DNA of 8,018 nt from CAIOZW01 sp049318845 (GTDB lineage Bacteria > Acidobacteriota > Blastocatellia > RBC074): assembly GCA_049318845.1 (NCBI GenBank), contig JBMOFH010000179.1:1-8018 (forward strand). Reading direction: 5' to 3'. The translations under genes and the position numbers were made by a program. Below the pieces are notes generated by a model, which saw only the letters and a program-made list of their open reading frames with translations, was not told where the DNA came from and did not search any database. Below, piece by piece: positions 1 through 6,048 of this stretch (position 1 is the stretch's first letter; the number at the start of each line of letters is the position of its first letter).

Positions 1-252
1 TTCTTAACGACTGTACCCTCTCTCACTCTGTTTTACGATTTCCTGGTCACCAGGTACCGGGTTTTTACTCCTCTCACGGTGTCGCTTTTGCCGGTATCAT
101 TGCTGGTTGTATCGGTCGCGTTGCTCATGGCAGGCGTATTGGTCATACCAATGAGCACCGGGGTTTGTTTCAGTGGAATATCACGGCAACCTGACGTAAT
201 CTTCGTCACAAGTCTCGCTGTTTTAGAAAGACTCAGATCACCAGGAAGTTGA
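1..252 (+). CDS. Possible 3' end of an upstream membrane-protein gene (partial)
   Basis: Reading from base 1, the frame stays open for 83 codons and ends at TGA (250-252); it would begin outside the window. The translation has one strongly hydrophobic stretch at about residues 25-51 (rich in L, V, S, A) after a short basic segment (TRYR), as in the last helix of a membrane protein, then a mixed tail of about 32 residues. I do not recognise a family. Third-position GC is fairly high in the first two thirds and falls in the tail. An opposite-strand frame over the same bases (33-263) also stays open but lacks a Shine-Dalgarno sequence and looks less like protein. The region could equally be non-coding. 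The upstream sequence would decide. Confidence 0.27.
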   Translation, partial: FLTTVPSLTLFYDFLVTRYRVFTPLTVSLLPVSLLVVSVALLMAGVLVIPMSTGVCFSGISRQPDVIFVTSLAVLERLRSPGS

Positions 253-466
253 CAGTTGTTCATAGTTATCTTAGTAACATCTTTGCAGTTATCATTGTAG
301 TTATACTAAAAGTAGTTGCAGAACTGTAACCTTTTGATTAGCTTCAGTATGGTTTCAGTTATGTGCGCCATCTTCCTGTTTACACGGTGCTTTCTCTGGG
401 TGGGAAAAGACGGCAGCAGTGCCGTCGCCTGCCTGAACATCAACACACGACCATTGGAGGTTATAC
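253..466 (+). promoter_or_regulatory. AT-rich leader upstream of the rhodopsin gene
   Basis: No convincing gene lies here. The stretch around 260-360 is markedly AT-rich (19 of 60 bases are G or C in 301-360), as expected of a promoter region. Visible elements are a TTGACA at 249-254 with no good -10 box at 16-18 bases, and a TATACT at 302-307 (5 of 6 to TATAAT) with a poor -35. The heptamer AGTTATC occurs at 264-270 and 287-293, with AGTTATA at 299-305, just before and overlapping the -10-like box. This could be an operator, but the spacing (23 then 12) is irregular. The promoter for the rhodopsin cassette probably lies here, but the exact boxes are uncertain. Confidence 0.35.
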
Positions 467-1234
467 ATGGAACCTGCTCTTTCGATGAACCAGTACAGCC
501 TGGTGACTAACCTGATGTCGCTGACGGTGGCGACGATGGGAGCGGCGGCTCTCTTCTTTTTCCTTTCACGTCAGCTGGTTTCTGAGAAGTATAGATTAGC
601 GCTTACGGTTTCAGGGTTGGTGGTGAGTATTGCCTGTTACCATTATTTCAAAATACTTGAAAGCTTCTCTGCCGCTTACAAGTTGGATATAACGAGCTTG
701 AGCTATGTGGCGACTGGAATACCATTCAACGATGCCTATCGTTACGCCGACTGGCTTTTGACCGTTCCATTACTTCTTGTCGAGTTGGTCGCAGTTCTGG
801 GACTGGCAAAAAAAGAGTCGGGAGTACTTCTCGGCAAGTTGATAATCGCGGCGGTGCTGATGATCGCGCTTGGTTATCCGGGTGAGGTTTCAAGTGATGC
901 CGGAACCCGCTGGCTCTGGGGATGGTTGAGTACAGCCCCATTCCTTTACATTCTCTATGTCCTCTTTGTCCAGTTGAGTGGTGCGATTGACCGGCAGGTG
1001 GAGCAGGCCCGTGTCCTGATCCGCAACGCGCGGCTTCTGATCCTCGCGACGTGGGGATTCTATCCGATTGCTTACACCATCGGGACACTTGGACTTGGCA
1101 GTGGATCAAGCACGGAGGTGGCGATCCAGGTTGGATATACCCTGGCCGATATCACCGCCAAGGCTGGTCTTGGCGTCTTCATCTTCAATATCGCGAGGGT
1201 CAAGACGGAGGCTGAAGAGGGCGTGTCAGCCTAG
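467..1234 (+). CDS. Xanthorhodopsin-like light-driven proton pump
   Basis: A seven-helix microbial rhodopsin of the inner membrane that exports protons in light and so adds to the proton motive force. At 255 residues it has normal family length. Approximate helices are 11-33, 43-64, 91-112, 119-136, 148-170, 186-206 and 217-241. Helix C reads RYADWLLTVPLLLVEL, giving proton acceptor Asp95, Thr99 and donor Glu106, the outward pump triad. Leu103 is at the spectral-tuning site and suggests green absorption. His59 matches the His that partners the acceptor. Helix G has counter-ion Asp228 and retinal Schiff-base Lys232. Helix E reads WLWGWLST, with Gly152 where bacteriorhodopsin has a bulky Trp. 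In xanthorhodopsin this Gly opens the window for a carotenoid antenna. The ATG start has GGAGG at 456-460, six bases upstream; Met7 is a less likely alternative. It heads the retinal cassette, with blh 91 bases downstream. Confidence 0.96.
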   Translation: MEPALSMNQYSLVTNLMSLTVATMGAAALFFFLSRQLVSEKYRLALTVSGLVVSIACYHYFKILESFSAAYKLDITSLSYVATGIPFNDAYRYADWLLTVPLLLVELVAVLGLAKKESGVLLGKLIIAAVLMIALGYPGEVSSDAGTRWLWGWLSTAPFLYILYVLFVQLSGAIDRQVEQARVLIRNARLLILATWGFYPIAYTIGTLGLGSGSSTEVAIQVGYTLADITAKAGLGVFIFNIARVKTEAEEGVSA

Positions 1235-1291
1235 TCTGATTACTGACGCCATTAGTGGACTAGTCTGGATGAGATTATAGACTCTGCCAGA

Positions 1292-1311
1292 TATTGTTCA
1301 CTATTGTTCAC
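1292..1311 (+). repeat. 10-bp tandem repeat, two copies
   Basis: TATTGTTCAC occurs twice head to tail (1292-1301 and 1302-1311), just before the GGAG (1314-1317) ribosome binding site of blh. The same gap also has a dispersed direct repeat, CTAGTCTG at 1231-1238 and 1260-1267; the first copy contains the stop codon of the rhodopsin gene. The function is unknown. It may be replication slippage or a leader element. Confidence 0.7.
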
Positions 1312-1325
1312 CTGGAGCAGGCAGG

Positions 1326-2504
1326 ATGAGATTGATCAGGGGTGTCGATGTCGATCAGCGAGTGGCGGTTAGTCCGACTGGTTACCGGCCTGAACCCGGA
1401 CTAGTGGGTGCGTTACGCGCATTTGTGTTTGGCATCAAGACTCTGACCTGGCTCGCCTGTCTGCTCATTTCAATAGTTTCTCTCGCCTTTCCAAGTATTA
1501 CCAGTCTGGCGAGTGTGCAGTGGACGCCCTGGATCGTGGGGATTTTCATATTTGGTCTTTCTCACGGCGGTCTCGATGATGAGGTCTCGTCGATGGCCGG
1601 GAGGACGGGCGGCCGCACTGGTTCGTCGTGGCGCTTTTATGTCTGGTATCTTGGGCTATTGGCGCTCGTCGTTATCGAGTGGGTGGTCAGCCCGGATCTT
1701 GGGCTAACGACCTTTCTCATCTTTTCAGTCTTCCACTTTGGCCAGGGCGACCTTTATTGGACGGTTTATCACGGTGCCGCAGGACGTGATGCAGTGCAGG
1801 GCGGATCGTTCGGATATTGGCGCCGGTTCTGCTTTGTTTTGGTCCGCGGGATGCTTCCGGTACTTCTTCCCTTCATATTCCGCATTGATCAGTTCACGAT
1901 CATCGGGCAGCATCTGGCGACCGCAAGTGGTCAGAACTCACTCTATCTTCCTCAATGGTGCAGCGGACATCGACAGACGCTGCTGTTACTGATAGCTATC
2001 ATTGTTGTGGCTCACCTGCTGATCGAGCTGTTATACATCCTAAAATCGATTAGTGAGGGGCGGCGAGAGATTGCCCTGCGCCGAGCCGTCATGATCGAAG
2101 CCGGGGAGACGTTGTTGCTCGTACTCCTCTTTTTATCGACCCCGCCGATACTTGGAATCGGTGCCTATTTTCTCTTATGGCACGCGCCACGGCACGTCAC
2201 ACGGCTGATACTTGCGGACGTGCAGATGCGTTCGATCGTGGAAAGTTGCGGCGGGCTGCGCGCGCTCTTACATTTTCACCAGCGGTCGCTTCCGCTGGCG
2301 TTAGCCGCCACCGGACTGCTGCTGCTGCTTGCCGTCATTCAATTTCGATCAGACCTGCCGCTGGATCGGTTGATTCTGCCGGCTTTCATCTTCGTCAATG
2401 CGATTACGGTTCCGCATCTCGTAGTCGTTAGTCTTCTCGACCTTGCACAGAGTACCTGGCGTCCCGTAGCCACTAGTAATTCGACTAATCAGGCCAGTCG
2501 TTAG
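1326..2504 (+). CDS. blh: Blh-type beta-carotene 15,15'-dioxygenase
   Basis: An integral membrane non-haem iron oxygenase that cleaves beta-carotene centrally into two all-trans-retinal molecules, the chromophore of the adjacent rhodopsin. The Blh/Brp signature histidines are present in order: His80 in SHGGLDDE, His137 in FHFGQGD, His286 and His290 in WHAPRH, and His364 in TVPHLVVV. Several hydrophobic helices separate them, for example about 40-57, 68-79, 107-121, 167-186, 217-240, 261-283, 323-340 and 350-372. At 392 residues it is longer than typical Blh proteins (around 300). The extra length is a tail of about 35 residues before the first helix, a roughly 150-residue interval between His137 and His286, and a polar C-terminus (TSNSTNQASR) that lies inside a tandem repeat. 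The ATG start has GGAG at 1314-1317. It is probably co-transcribed with the rhodopsin gene and crtY. The assignment rests on motifs and context. Confidence 0.92.
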   Translation: MRLIRGVDVDQRVAVSPTGYRPEPGLVGALRAFVFGIKTLTWLACLLISIVSLAFPSITSLASVQWTPWIVGIFIFGLSHGGLDDEVSSMAGRTGGRTGSSWRFYVWYLGLLALVVIEWVVSPDLGLTTFLIFSVFHFGQGDLYWTVYHGAAGRDAVQGGSFGYWRRFCFVLVRGMLPVLLPFIFRIDQFTIIGQHLATASGQNSLYLPQWCSGHRQTLLLLIAIIVVAHLLIELLYILKSISEGRREIALRRAVMIEAGETLLLVLLFLSTPPILGIGAYFLLWHAPRHVTRLILADVQMRSIVESCGGLRALLHFHQRSLPLALAATGLLLLLAVIQFRSDLPLDRLILPAFIFVNAITVPHLVVVSLLDLAQSTWRPVATSNSTNQASR

Positions 2505-2533
2505 ACTAATCAGGCCAGTCGTTAGACTAATCA
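2483..2533 (+). repeat. 21-bp tandem repeat (2.4 copies) across the blh stop codon
   Basis: A 21-bp unit starts GACTAATCAGGCC and ends AGTCGTTA. It is present as exact copies at 2483-2503 and 2504-2524, plus the first nine bases at 2525-2533. The unit is seven codons long; read in the blh frame it encodes TNQASR and a TAG stop, so copies after the first are silent 3' sequence. The partial third copy runs straight into the Shine-Dalgarno sequence of crtY. Copy number therefore sets the blh-crtY spacing (41 bases here) without changing either protein. Confidence 0.9.
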
Positions 2534-2540
2534 AGGAGGA
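2533..2540 (+). promoter_or_regulatory. Strong ribosome binding site fixing the GTG start of crtY
   Basis: AAGGAGGA is a near-perfect match to the 16S rRNA 3' end and lies five bases before GTG at 2546. It is the best Shine-Dalgarno sequence in the window and supports GTG rather than a later start. Its first base is also the last base of the 21-bp repeat array. Confidence 0.85.
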
Positions 2541-2545
2541 TTTAC

Positions 2546-3928
2546 GTGAACCAGCGAGAGATACGACGATCCCCGACCACCTCCACCTCACCCACTCGAC
2601 GAAGAGATTTCAGTTACATCATTCTCGGAGCAGGATGCGCCGGACTGAGTCTTGCCTGGCATCTGATCGAGGCGGGAGTAACTGAGCCGATCCTTCTGCT
2701 CGAAGGACGTTCCGAGTACAGAAACGATCGCACCTGGTGTTATTGGAGTGTTGAACCGACGCCATTTGACGATCTGGCCGACCACTCCTGGCATTCGTGG
2801 GAGGTGGTTGCGACGGATGAACAGCGAGGTTTCGGAGCTTCAGATTCGTGTCCTTACCTCCACCTTCGGAGTGACCGATTCTATGACCGGGTACTGGAAA
2901 AGTTGAAATCGAGTTCAACGGTCAGCCTGAAGCTGGGGCAGACGGTCGTCGGATACAGCGAGGATCGGGAGTGCGTAACAATCAGAACGACCGAGGGAGA
3001 GTATACTGGTCGGACGGTATTCGACAGTACCGGAATTGTTACTCGTCGCCTTCTACCGCTGGTGGAACCGGATCAATCTTTGAGCGGGGAGAGCGGAAAC
3101 GAGCGAGGGCGCTGGTTGCAGCATTTCAGTGGGCAGCGAATCCGTGTACAGCGACCCGTCTTCATACCCGATCGTCTGACGCTGATGGATCATCGCGTCA
3201 CGCAGAAGGATGGTCCGCACTTCATCTATCTTTTACCGTATTCAACGACTGAAGCGCTGATCGAGAATACATATTTCTTTCCCGCACACATTACACCGTC
3301 CCGCCATTCGCTTGAGATTGCCGATTATCTCGCTCGTTTCTACAACATTACCCCGGCCGATTTCGAGGTTCTTGGGGAGGAGCGTGGAGCAATTCCGATG
3401 GAGTGGCGTCGGCTCGAGGTCTCTTCGGAGGGGAAAATCCTACCGATCGGAGTTGCCGCCGGGGCGGCACGCCCTGCAACCGGTTACGCATTTCTTCGAA
3501 TTCAGCGGCAATCGAGGGAGATTGCGGCGGCGATTGTCGCTGGCCGGGGCCCGGTTTCTGATCCGAGATCGTTTGGGTCGATGAAGTACCAGGTCTTCGA
3601 TTCGATTATGCTCGCTTCGCTGCGCCGTTCGCCCGAACTGGCTCCTGACTTCTTTACCACACTCTTTCAGCGGGCCGAATCAGGGAGTGTGATCAGGTTT
3701 CTTACCGAGAGAAGTAGTCTGGTTGATGATCTGCGAGTGGTGAGGTCGGTTTTGAAACCGCAATTTATCAGGATGATTTTCAGGTGGCTTCTCGATAGTC
3801 GGGCGATAAGCCAGTCTGGTGAAAGTGCAGAGAGCGAGCGATTGAGCGGACTTGCAGTTGATCTCCGTATTCAGAACCGACCAGCTGATAAGAAGTTGGG
3901 ACTAGACTTTCATCAAAGCCATCTGTAA
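2546..3928 (+). CDS. crtY: Lycopene beta-cyclase, CrtY type
   Basis: A flavoprotein that cyclises both ends of lycopene to give beta-carotene, the substrate of the upstream Blh. The N-terminal dinucleotide-binding fold has GAGCAG at 28-33 with acidic Glu53 at the end of the second strand. Other family features are NDRTWCYW at 60-67, the EERGAIPM segment at 278-285 (the conserved E-x-G-x-IPM region of CrtY) and ARPATGY at 308-314. At 460 residues it exceeds the usual 380-400. The excess is a polar Ser/Thr/Arg-rich leader of about 22 residues and a C-terminal tail from about 417 that is polar and has no recognised domain. Translation starts at GTG behind an excellent ribosome binding site. It is the last gene of the retinal cassette. 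The CrtY family is clear; beta-carotene as product is inferred from family and from Blh next door. Confidence 0.93.
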   Translation: MNQREIRRSPTTSTSPTRRRDFSYIILGAGCAGLSLAWHLIEAGVTEPILLLEGRSEYRNDRTWCYWSVEPTPFDDLADHSWHSWEVVATDEQRGFGASDSCPYLHLRSDRFYDRVLEKLKSSSTVSLKLGQTVVGYSEDRECVTIRTTEGEYTGRTVFDSTGIVTRRLLPLVEPDQSLSGESGNERGRWLQHFSGQRIRVQRPVFIPDRLTLMDHRVTQKDGPHFIYLLPYSTTEALIENTYFFPAHITPSRHSLEIADYLARFYNITPADFEVLGEERGAIPMEWRRLEVSSEGKILPIGVAAGAARPATGYAFLRIQRQSREIAAAIVAGRGPVSDPRSFGSMKYQVFDSIMLASLRRSPELAPDFFTTLFQRAESGSVIRFLTERSSLVDDLRVVRSVLKPQFIRMIFRWLLDSRAISQSGESAESERLSGLAVDLRIQNRPADKKLGLDFHQSHL

Positions 3929-3934
3929 AGTCTA
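3903..3934 (+). other. Inverted repeat spanning the crtY stop codon
   Basis: TAGACTTT (3903-3910) is perfectly complementary to AAAGTCTA (3927-3934), with a 16-base loop containing the last codons and stop of crtY. The stem is AT-rich and the loop long, so the hairpin would be weak, and no T-run follows. It is listed as a visible palindrome rather than as a terminator. Confidence 0.3.
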
Positions 3935-3955
3935 ATCGGCTGGAGGACGGGCAGG

Positions 3956-3976
3956 TCAGAGAGCGAGACCCTCTGA
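3956..3976 (+). terminator. Weak hairpin between crtY and purE
   Basis: TCAGAG (3956-3961) pairs with CTCTGA (3971-3976) around a nine-base loop. No T-tract follows, so this is not a standard intrinsic terminator. It is the best candidate in the 97-base gap between the retinal cassette and purE. Without a better one, read-through into purEK is possible. I see no convincing promoter for purE in the gap. Confidence 0.18.
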
Positions 3977-4025
3977 AGATGAATCCGCCTTGAGATTTTA
4001 AGTCCCCCCGGGAGATGAAGCAAAG

Positions 4026-4532
4026 ATGGAAGAGGCTATACGCCCGCTGGTTGGAATAATCATGGGAAGCAAATCGGACTGGGACACGATGCGTCATGCG
4101 GCGGAGGTTCTGACACAGTTCGAGGTTCCGCACGAGTGCCGGGTCGTTTCGGCGCACCGGACGCCGGTCTGGATGGCGGAATATGCTTCGACCGCCGAGG
4201 CCCGTGGATTGAAGGTGATCATTGCCGGGGCGGGAGGCGCGGCCCATCTACCGGGGATGGTTGCGGCGCAGACGTTGCTGCCGGTTCTCGGTGTTCCGGT
4301 CGAGAGCAAGGCGCTGAAGGGGCTCGACTCGTTACTCTCGATCGTTCAGATGCCGAGCGGGGTTCCGGTTGGGACGCTGGCGATTGGCCGCGCGGGAGCG
4401 ATGAATGCCGGGCTGATGGCGATCTCGATACTTGCGACGAGCTGGCCCGAGCTTCGTGAGCAGCTCCGCCAGTTTCGGGAGCAGCAGACTGCCGCTGTCC
4501 TTCGTGACACACTTCCGATCTCTGAATTGTAA
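4026..4532 (+). CDS. purE: N5-carboxyaminoimidazole ribonucleotide mutase (PurE, class I)
   Basis: Cytosolic enzyme of de novo purine synthesis that moves the carboxylate of N5-CAIR to carbon 4 to form CAIR. The 168-residue length fits bacterial class I PurE. The phosphate-binding loop GSKSDWD is at 14-20, the catalytic SAHRTP with His44 at 42-47, and the Gly/Ala-rich GAGGAAHLPGMVA at 68-80, followed by conserved ESKAL and MPSGVPV. These motifs and the neighbouring purK mark the N5-CAIR mutase rather than the class II AIR carboxylase. The ATG start has GGGAG at 4010-4014 at a rather long spacing of 11 bases. The gene stops 23 bases before purK, so the two are very likely one operon. Local GC is about 63%, higher than in the carotenoid genes upstream. 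Confidence 0.97.
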   Translation: MEEAIRPLVGIIMGSKSDWDTMRHAAEVLTQFEVPHECRVVSAHRTPVWMAEYASTAEARGLKVIIAGAGGAAHLPGMVAAQTLLPVLGVPVESKALKGLDSLLSIVQMPSGVPVGTLAIGRAGAMNAGLMAISILATSWPELREQLRQFREQQTAAVLRDTLPISEL

Positions 4533-4555
4533 ATCAGCAACTACGTCGAATCATC

Positions 4556-5716
4556 GTGAATCAGGAATTACGCCCAATCCTCCCCGGATCGATCATCGGG
4601 GTTCTCGGCAGCGGCCAGCTCGGCCGGATGTTCGCCATTGCCGCGCGGCGCATGGGCTATCGCGTCCATACCTTTTCACCCGAGACAGACACTCCGACCG
4701 GTCAGATCGCCGATGTCGAGATCAAGGCGCAGTATGACGATCTGCATGCGGTGCGGAGCTTCGCCGCGGCTGTCGATGTCGTCACCTTCGAGTTTGAGAA
4801 CGTCCATTCGACGACCGCCGAAGCGGCGGCCGAATATGCACCGGTGCGACCCGGAGGTCGGGTGCTCCACACGACGCAGCATCGGCTGCGCGAGAAGACC
4901 TTTCTGGCGGCGAATGGATTTCCGGTTACCCCGTTCAGATCGGTTTTGAGCCTCGAGGATCTGCGCGCAGCGCTGGTGGAGTTCGGATATCCGTCAATCC
5001 TGAAGACGGCGGGCTTTGGCTATGATGGAAAAGGGCAGAGCCGTATCACCGCCCCGGAAGAGGCAGAACCGGCCTATATTGCCACCGGGCGACAGGAGAT
5101 GATTCTCGAAGCATTCGTCGATTTCGCCTGCGAGCTTTCGGTCGTTGCCGCACGCGGGATGGACGGGGCTTTTGCCCATTGGGGAGTGATCGAGAATTCC
5201 CACCGACACCACATTCTCGACCTCTCGATTGCGCCGGCACGGGTTTCACCGGAGATCGAGCGCGAGGCGATCGGGATAGCACGGGCGGTCCTTGAAGAGC
5301 TCGAAGTCGTTGGTGTCCTTTGTGTCGAGTTCTTCCTGACGCGGGACGGGCGATTGCTGATCAACGAGATGGCCCCACGTCCACACAACTCCGGACACCT
5401 AACCTTTGACGCCTGCGTCACGAGCCAGTTTGAGCAGCAGTTGCGGGCAGTCTGCGGTCTGCCACTCGGCTCGACAGAGCTGCTGCGGCCGGCGGCCATG
5501 GCCAACCTCCTCGGCGATCTCTGGCAGCATGGTGAGCCGCGCTGGCCTGCTGCCTGCGCCTTTCCGCAGGTCAAGCTCCACCTTTACGGTAAACTTGAAC
5601 CGAAGCCTGGTCGCAAAATGGGCCACCTGACGGCCATGGCTCCGACGGTCGAGGAGGCGGCAAAGCTGGTGACAGAGGCACGCCGAGCTCTCGGCGCTGA
5701 GATCGGGCAGGTGTAG
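4556..5716 (+). CDS. purK: N5-carboxyaminoimidazole ribonucleotide synthase (PurK)
   Basis: An ATP-grasp enzyme that uses ATP and bicarbonate to carboxylate AIR to N5-CAIR, which PurE then rearranges. The N-terminal domain has GSGQLGRM at 18-25 and FEFENV at 78-83. ATP-grasp elements include ILKTAGFGYDGKGQ at 148-161, the EAFVDFACELSVV segment at 185-197, and the metal-binding NEMAPRPHNSGH at 270-281. At 386 residues it is close to family length. The start is not secure. GTG at 4556 gives an N-terminus about 12 residues ahead of the first beta strand, as expected, but no clear Shine-Dalgarno sequence precedes it. Translational coupling from purE, 23 bases upstream, may compensate. No in-frame ATG occurs before the Gly-rich loop. 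Confidence 0.96.
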   Translation: MNQELRPILPGSIIGVLGSGQLGRMFAIAARRMGYRVHTFSPETDTPTGQIADVEIKAQYDDLHAVRSFAAAVDVVTFEFENVHSTTAEAAAEYAPVRPGGRVLHTTQHRLREKTFLAANGFPVTPFRSVLSLEDLRAALVEFGYPSILKTAGFGYDGKGQSRITAPEEAEPAYIATGRQEMILEAFVDFACELSVVAARGMDGAFAHWGVIENSHRHHILDLSIAPARVSPEIEREAIGIARAVLEELEVVGVLCVEFFLTRDGRLLINEMAPRPHNSGHLTFDACVTSQFEQQLRAVCGLPLGSTELLRPAAMANLLGDLWQHGEPRWPAACAFPQVKLHLYGKLEPKPGRKMGHLTAMAPTVEEAAKLVTEARRALGAEIGQV

Positions 5717-5754
5717 AAGCGCGGCCTTCCGTTCATCCGCTGCAATTCAAGTTC

Positions 5755-5784
5755 AGCCAATCCCAGCCAATACCAGCCAATCCC
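5755..5784 (+). repeat. 10-bp tandem repeat, three copies
   Basis: AGCCAATCCC, AGCCAATACC and AGCCAATCCC follow head to tail, with one mismatch in the middle copy. They lie 38 bases after the purK stop codon, at the start of the 344-base gap before lpdA. No hairpin or ORF is associated with them. The function is unknown. Confidence 0.8.
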
Positions 5785-5839
5785 ATTTGGCCCACTGCTG
5801 GCCCGAACAGCTCGGATTCCTTTCAGCGATCCTGCCGCT

Positions 5840-5868
5840 TTGCAAATTCACCGTACACTGTTTATGAT
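5840..5868 (+). promoter_or_regulatory. Candidate sigma-70-type promoter upstream of lpdA
   Basis: TTGCAA (5840-5845, 4 of 6 to TTGACA) is followed after exactly 17 bases by TATGAT (5863-5868, 5 of 6 to TATAAT). Transcription would start near 5875 and give lpdA an untranslated leader of about 185 bases. It is the best-spaced promoter pair I found in the window, but such matches also occur by chance. Confidence 0.38.
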
Positions 5869-5893
5869 TCCCCACTTGGGTCTATTCGTATTC

Positions 5894-5917
5894 CGCCGTG
5901 ATTTACTGCGGCGTTTT
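5894..5917 (+). terminator. Hairpin with short T-run after purK
   Basis: CGCCG (5894-5898) pairs with CGGCG (5909-5913) around a ten-base loop that can tighten by one G-T pair, and is followed directly by TTTT (5914-5917). This is a modest intrinsic-terminator shape, well placed to end the purEK transcript. It also lies just downstream of the promoter candidate at 5840-5868. If that promoter is real, the hairpin would sit in the early lpdA leader, as an attenuator would. Confidence 0.4.
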
Positions 5918-5978
5918 ACTGACGCATCTGTTTGCGGGTTTATCTGGTCTGTTAACAATAAGAGATCATAATGTCAAA

Positions 5979-5996
5979 GGGCGCCATTAGGCGCCT
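5979..5996 (+). other. GC-rich perfect hairpin in the lpdA leader
   Basis: GGCGCC (5980-5985), loop ATTA, then GGCGCC (5990-5995) forms a six-pair all-GC stem with a possible outer G-T pair (5979 with 5996). No T-run follows, so it is unlikely to be a terminator for the + strand. It lies about 65 bases before the lpdA start. It could be an mRNA-stabilising or regulatory hairpin, or a protein-binding palindrome. Confidence 0.4.
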
Positions 5997-6048
5997 CGGG
6001 TTGCCATAGCTTGTTATAACTGGCCATAGTATGCCATCGCCATGTTTT

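Noticed and set aside
33..263. 76-residue open frame on the minus strand
   Set aside because: No Shine-Dalgarno sequence before its ATG, Thr/Ser-rich sequence without recognisable motifs, and it overlaps a hydrophobic open frame on the + strand. Not supported as a gene.
316..510. 64-residue + strand frame overlapping the rhodopsin start
   Set aside because: Starts at TTG without a ribosome binding site and runs out of frame into the well-supported rhodopsin gene. Its apparent helix comes from the AT-rich leader.
2483..2533. CRISPR-like array
   Set aside because: The units are directly adjacent with no spacers, so this is a simple tandem duplication. No cas genes are present.
2349..2591. 80-residue minus-strand frame with an internal peptide repeat
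   Set aside because: The repeated peptide is only the 21-bp tandem repeat read backwards. It overlaps blh and the crtY start.
3780..4247. 155-residue minus-strand frame across the crtY-purE junction
   Set aside because: Overlaps conserved coding sequence at both ends, lacks a ribosome binding site and has no recognisable motif.
5952..5972. Second promoter pair TTAACA / CATAAT upstream of lpdA
   Set aside because: The boxes are only nine bases apart, far short of the 16-18 needed.
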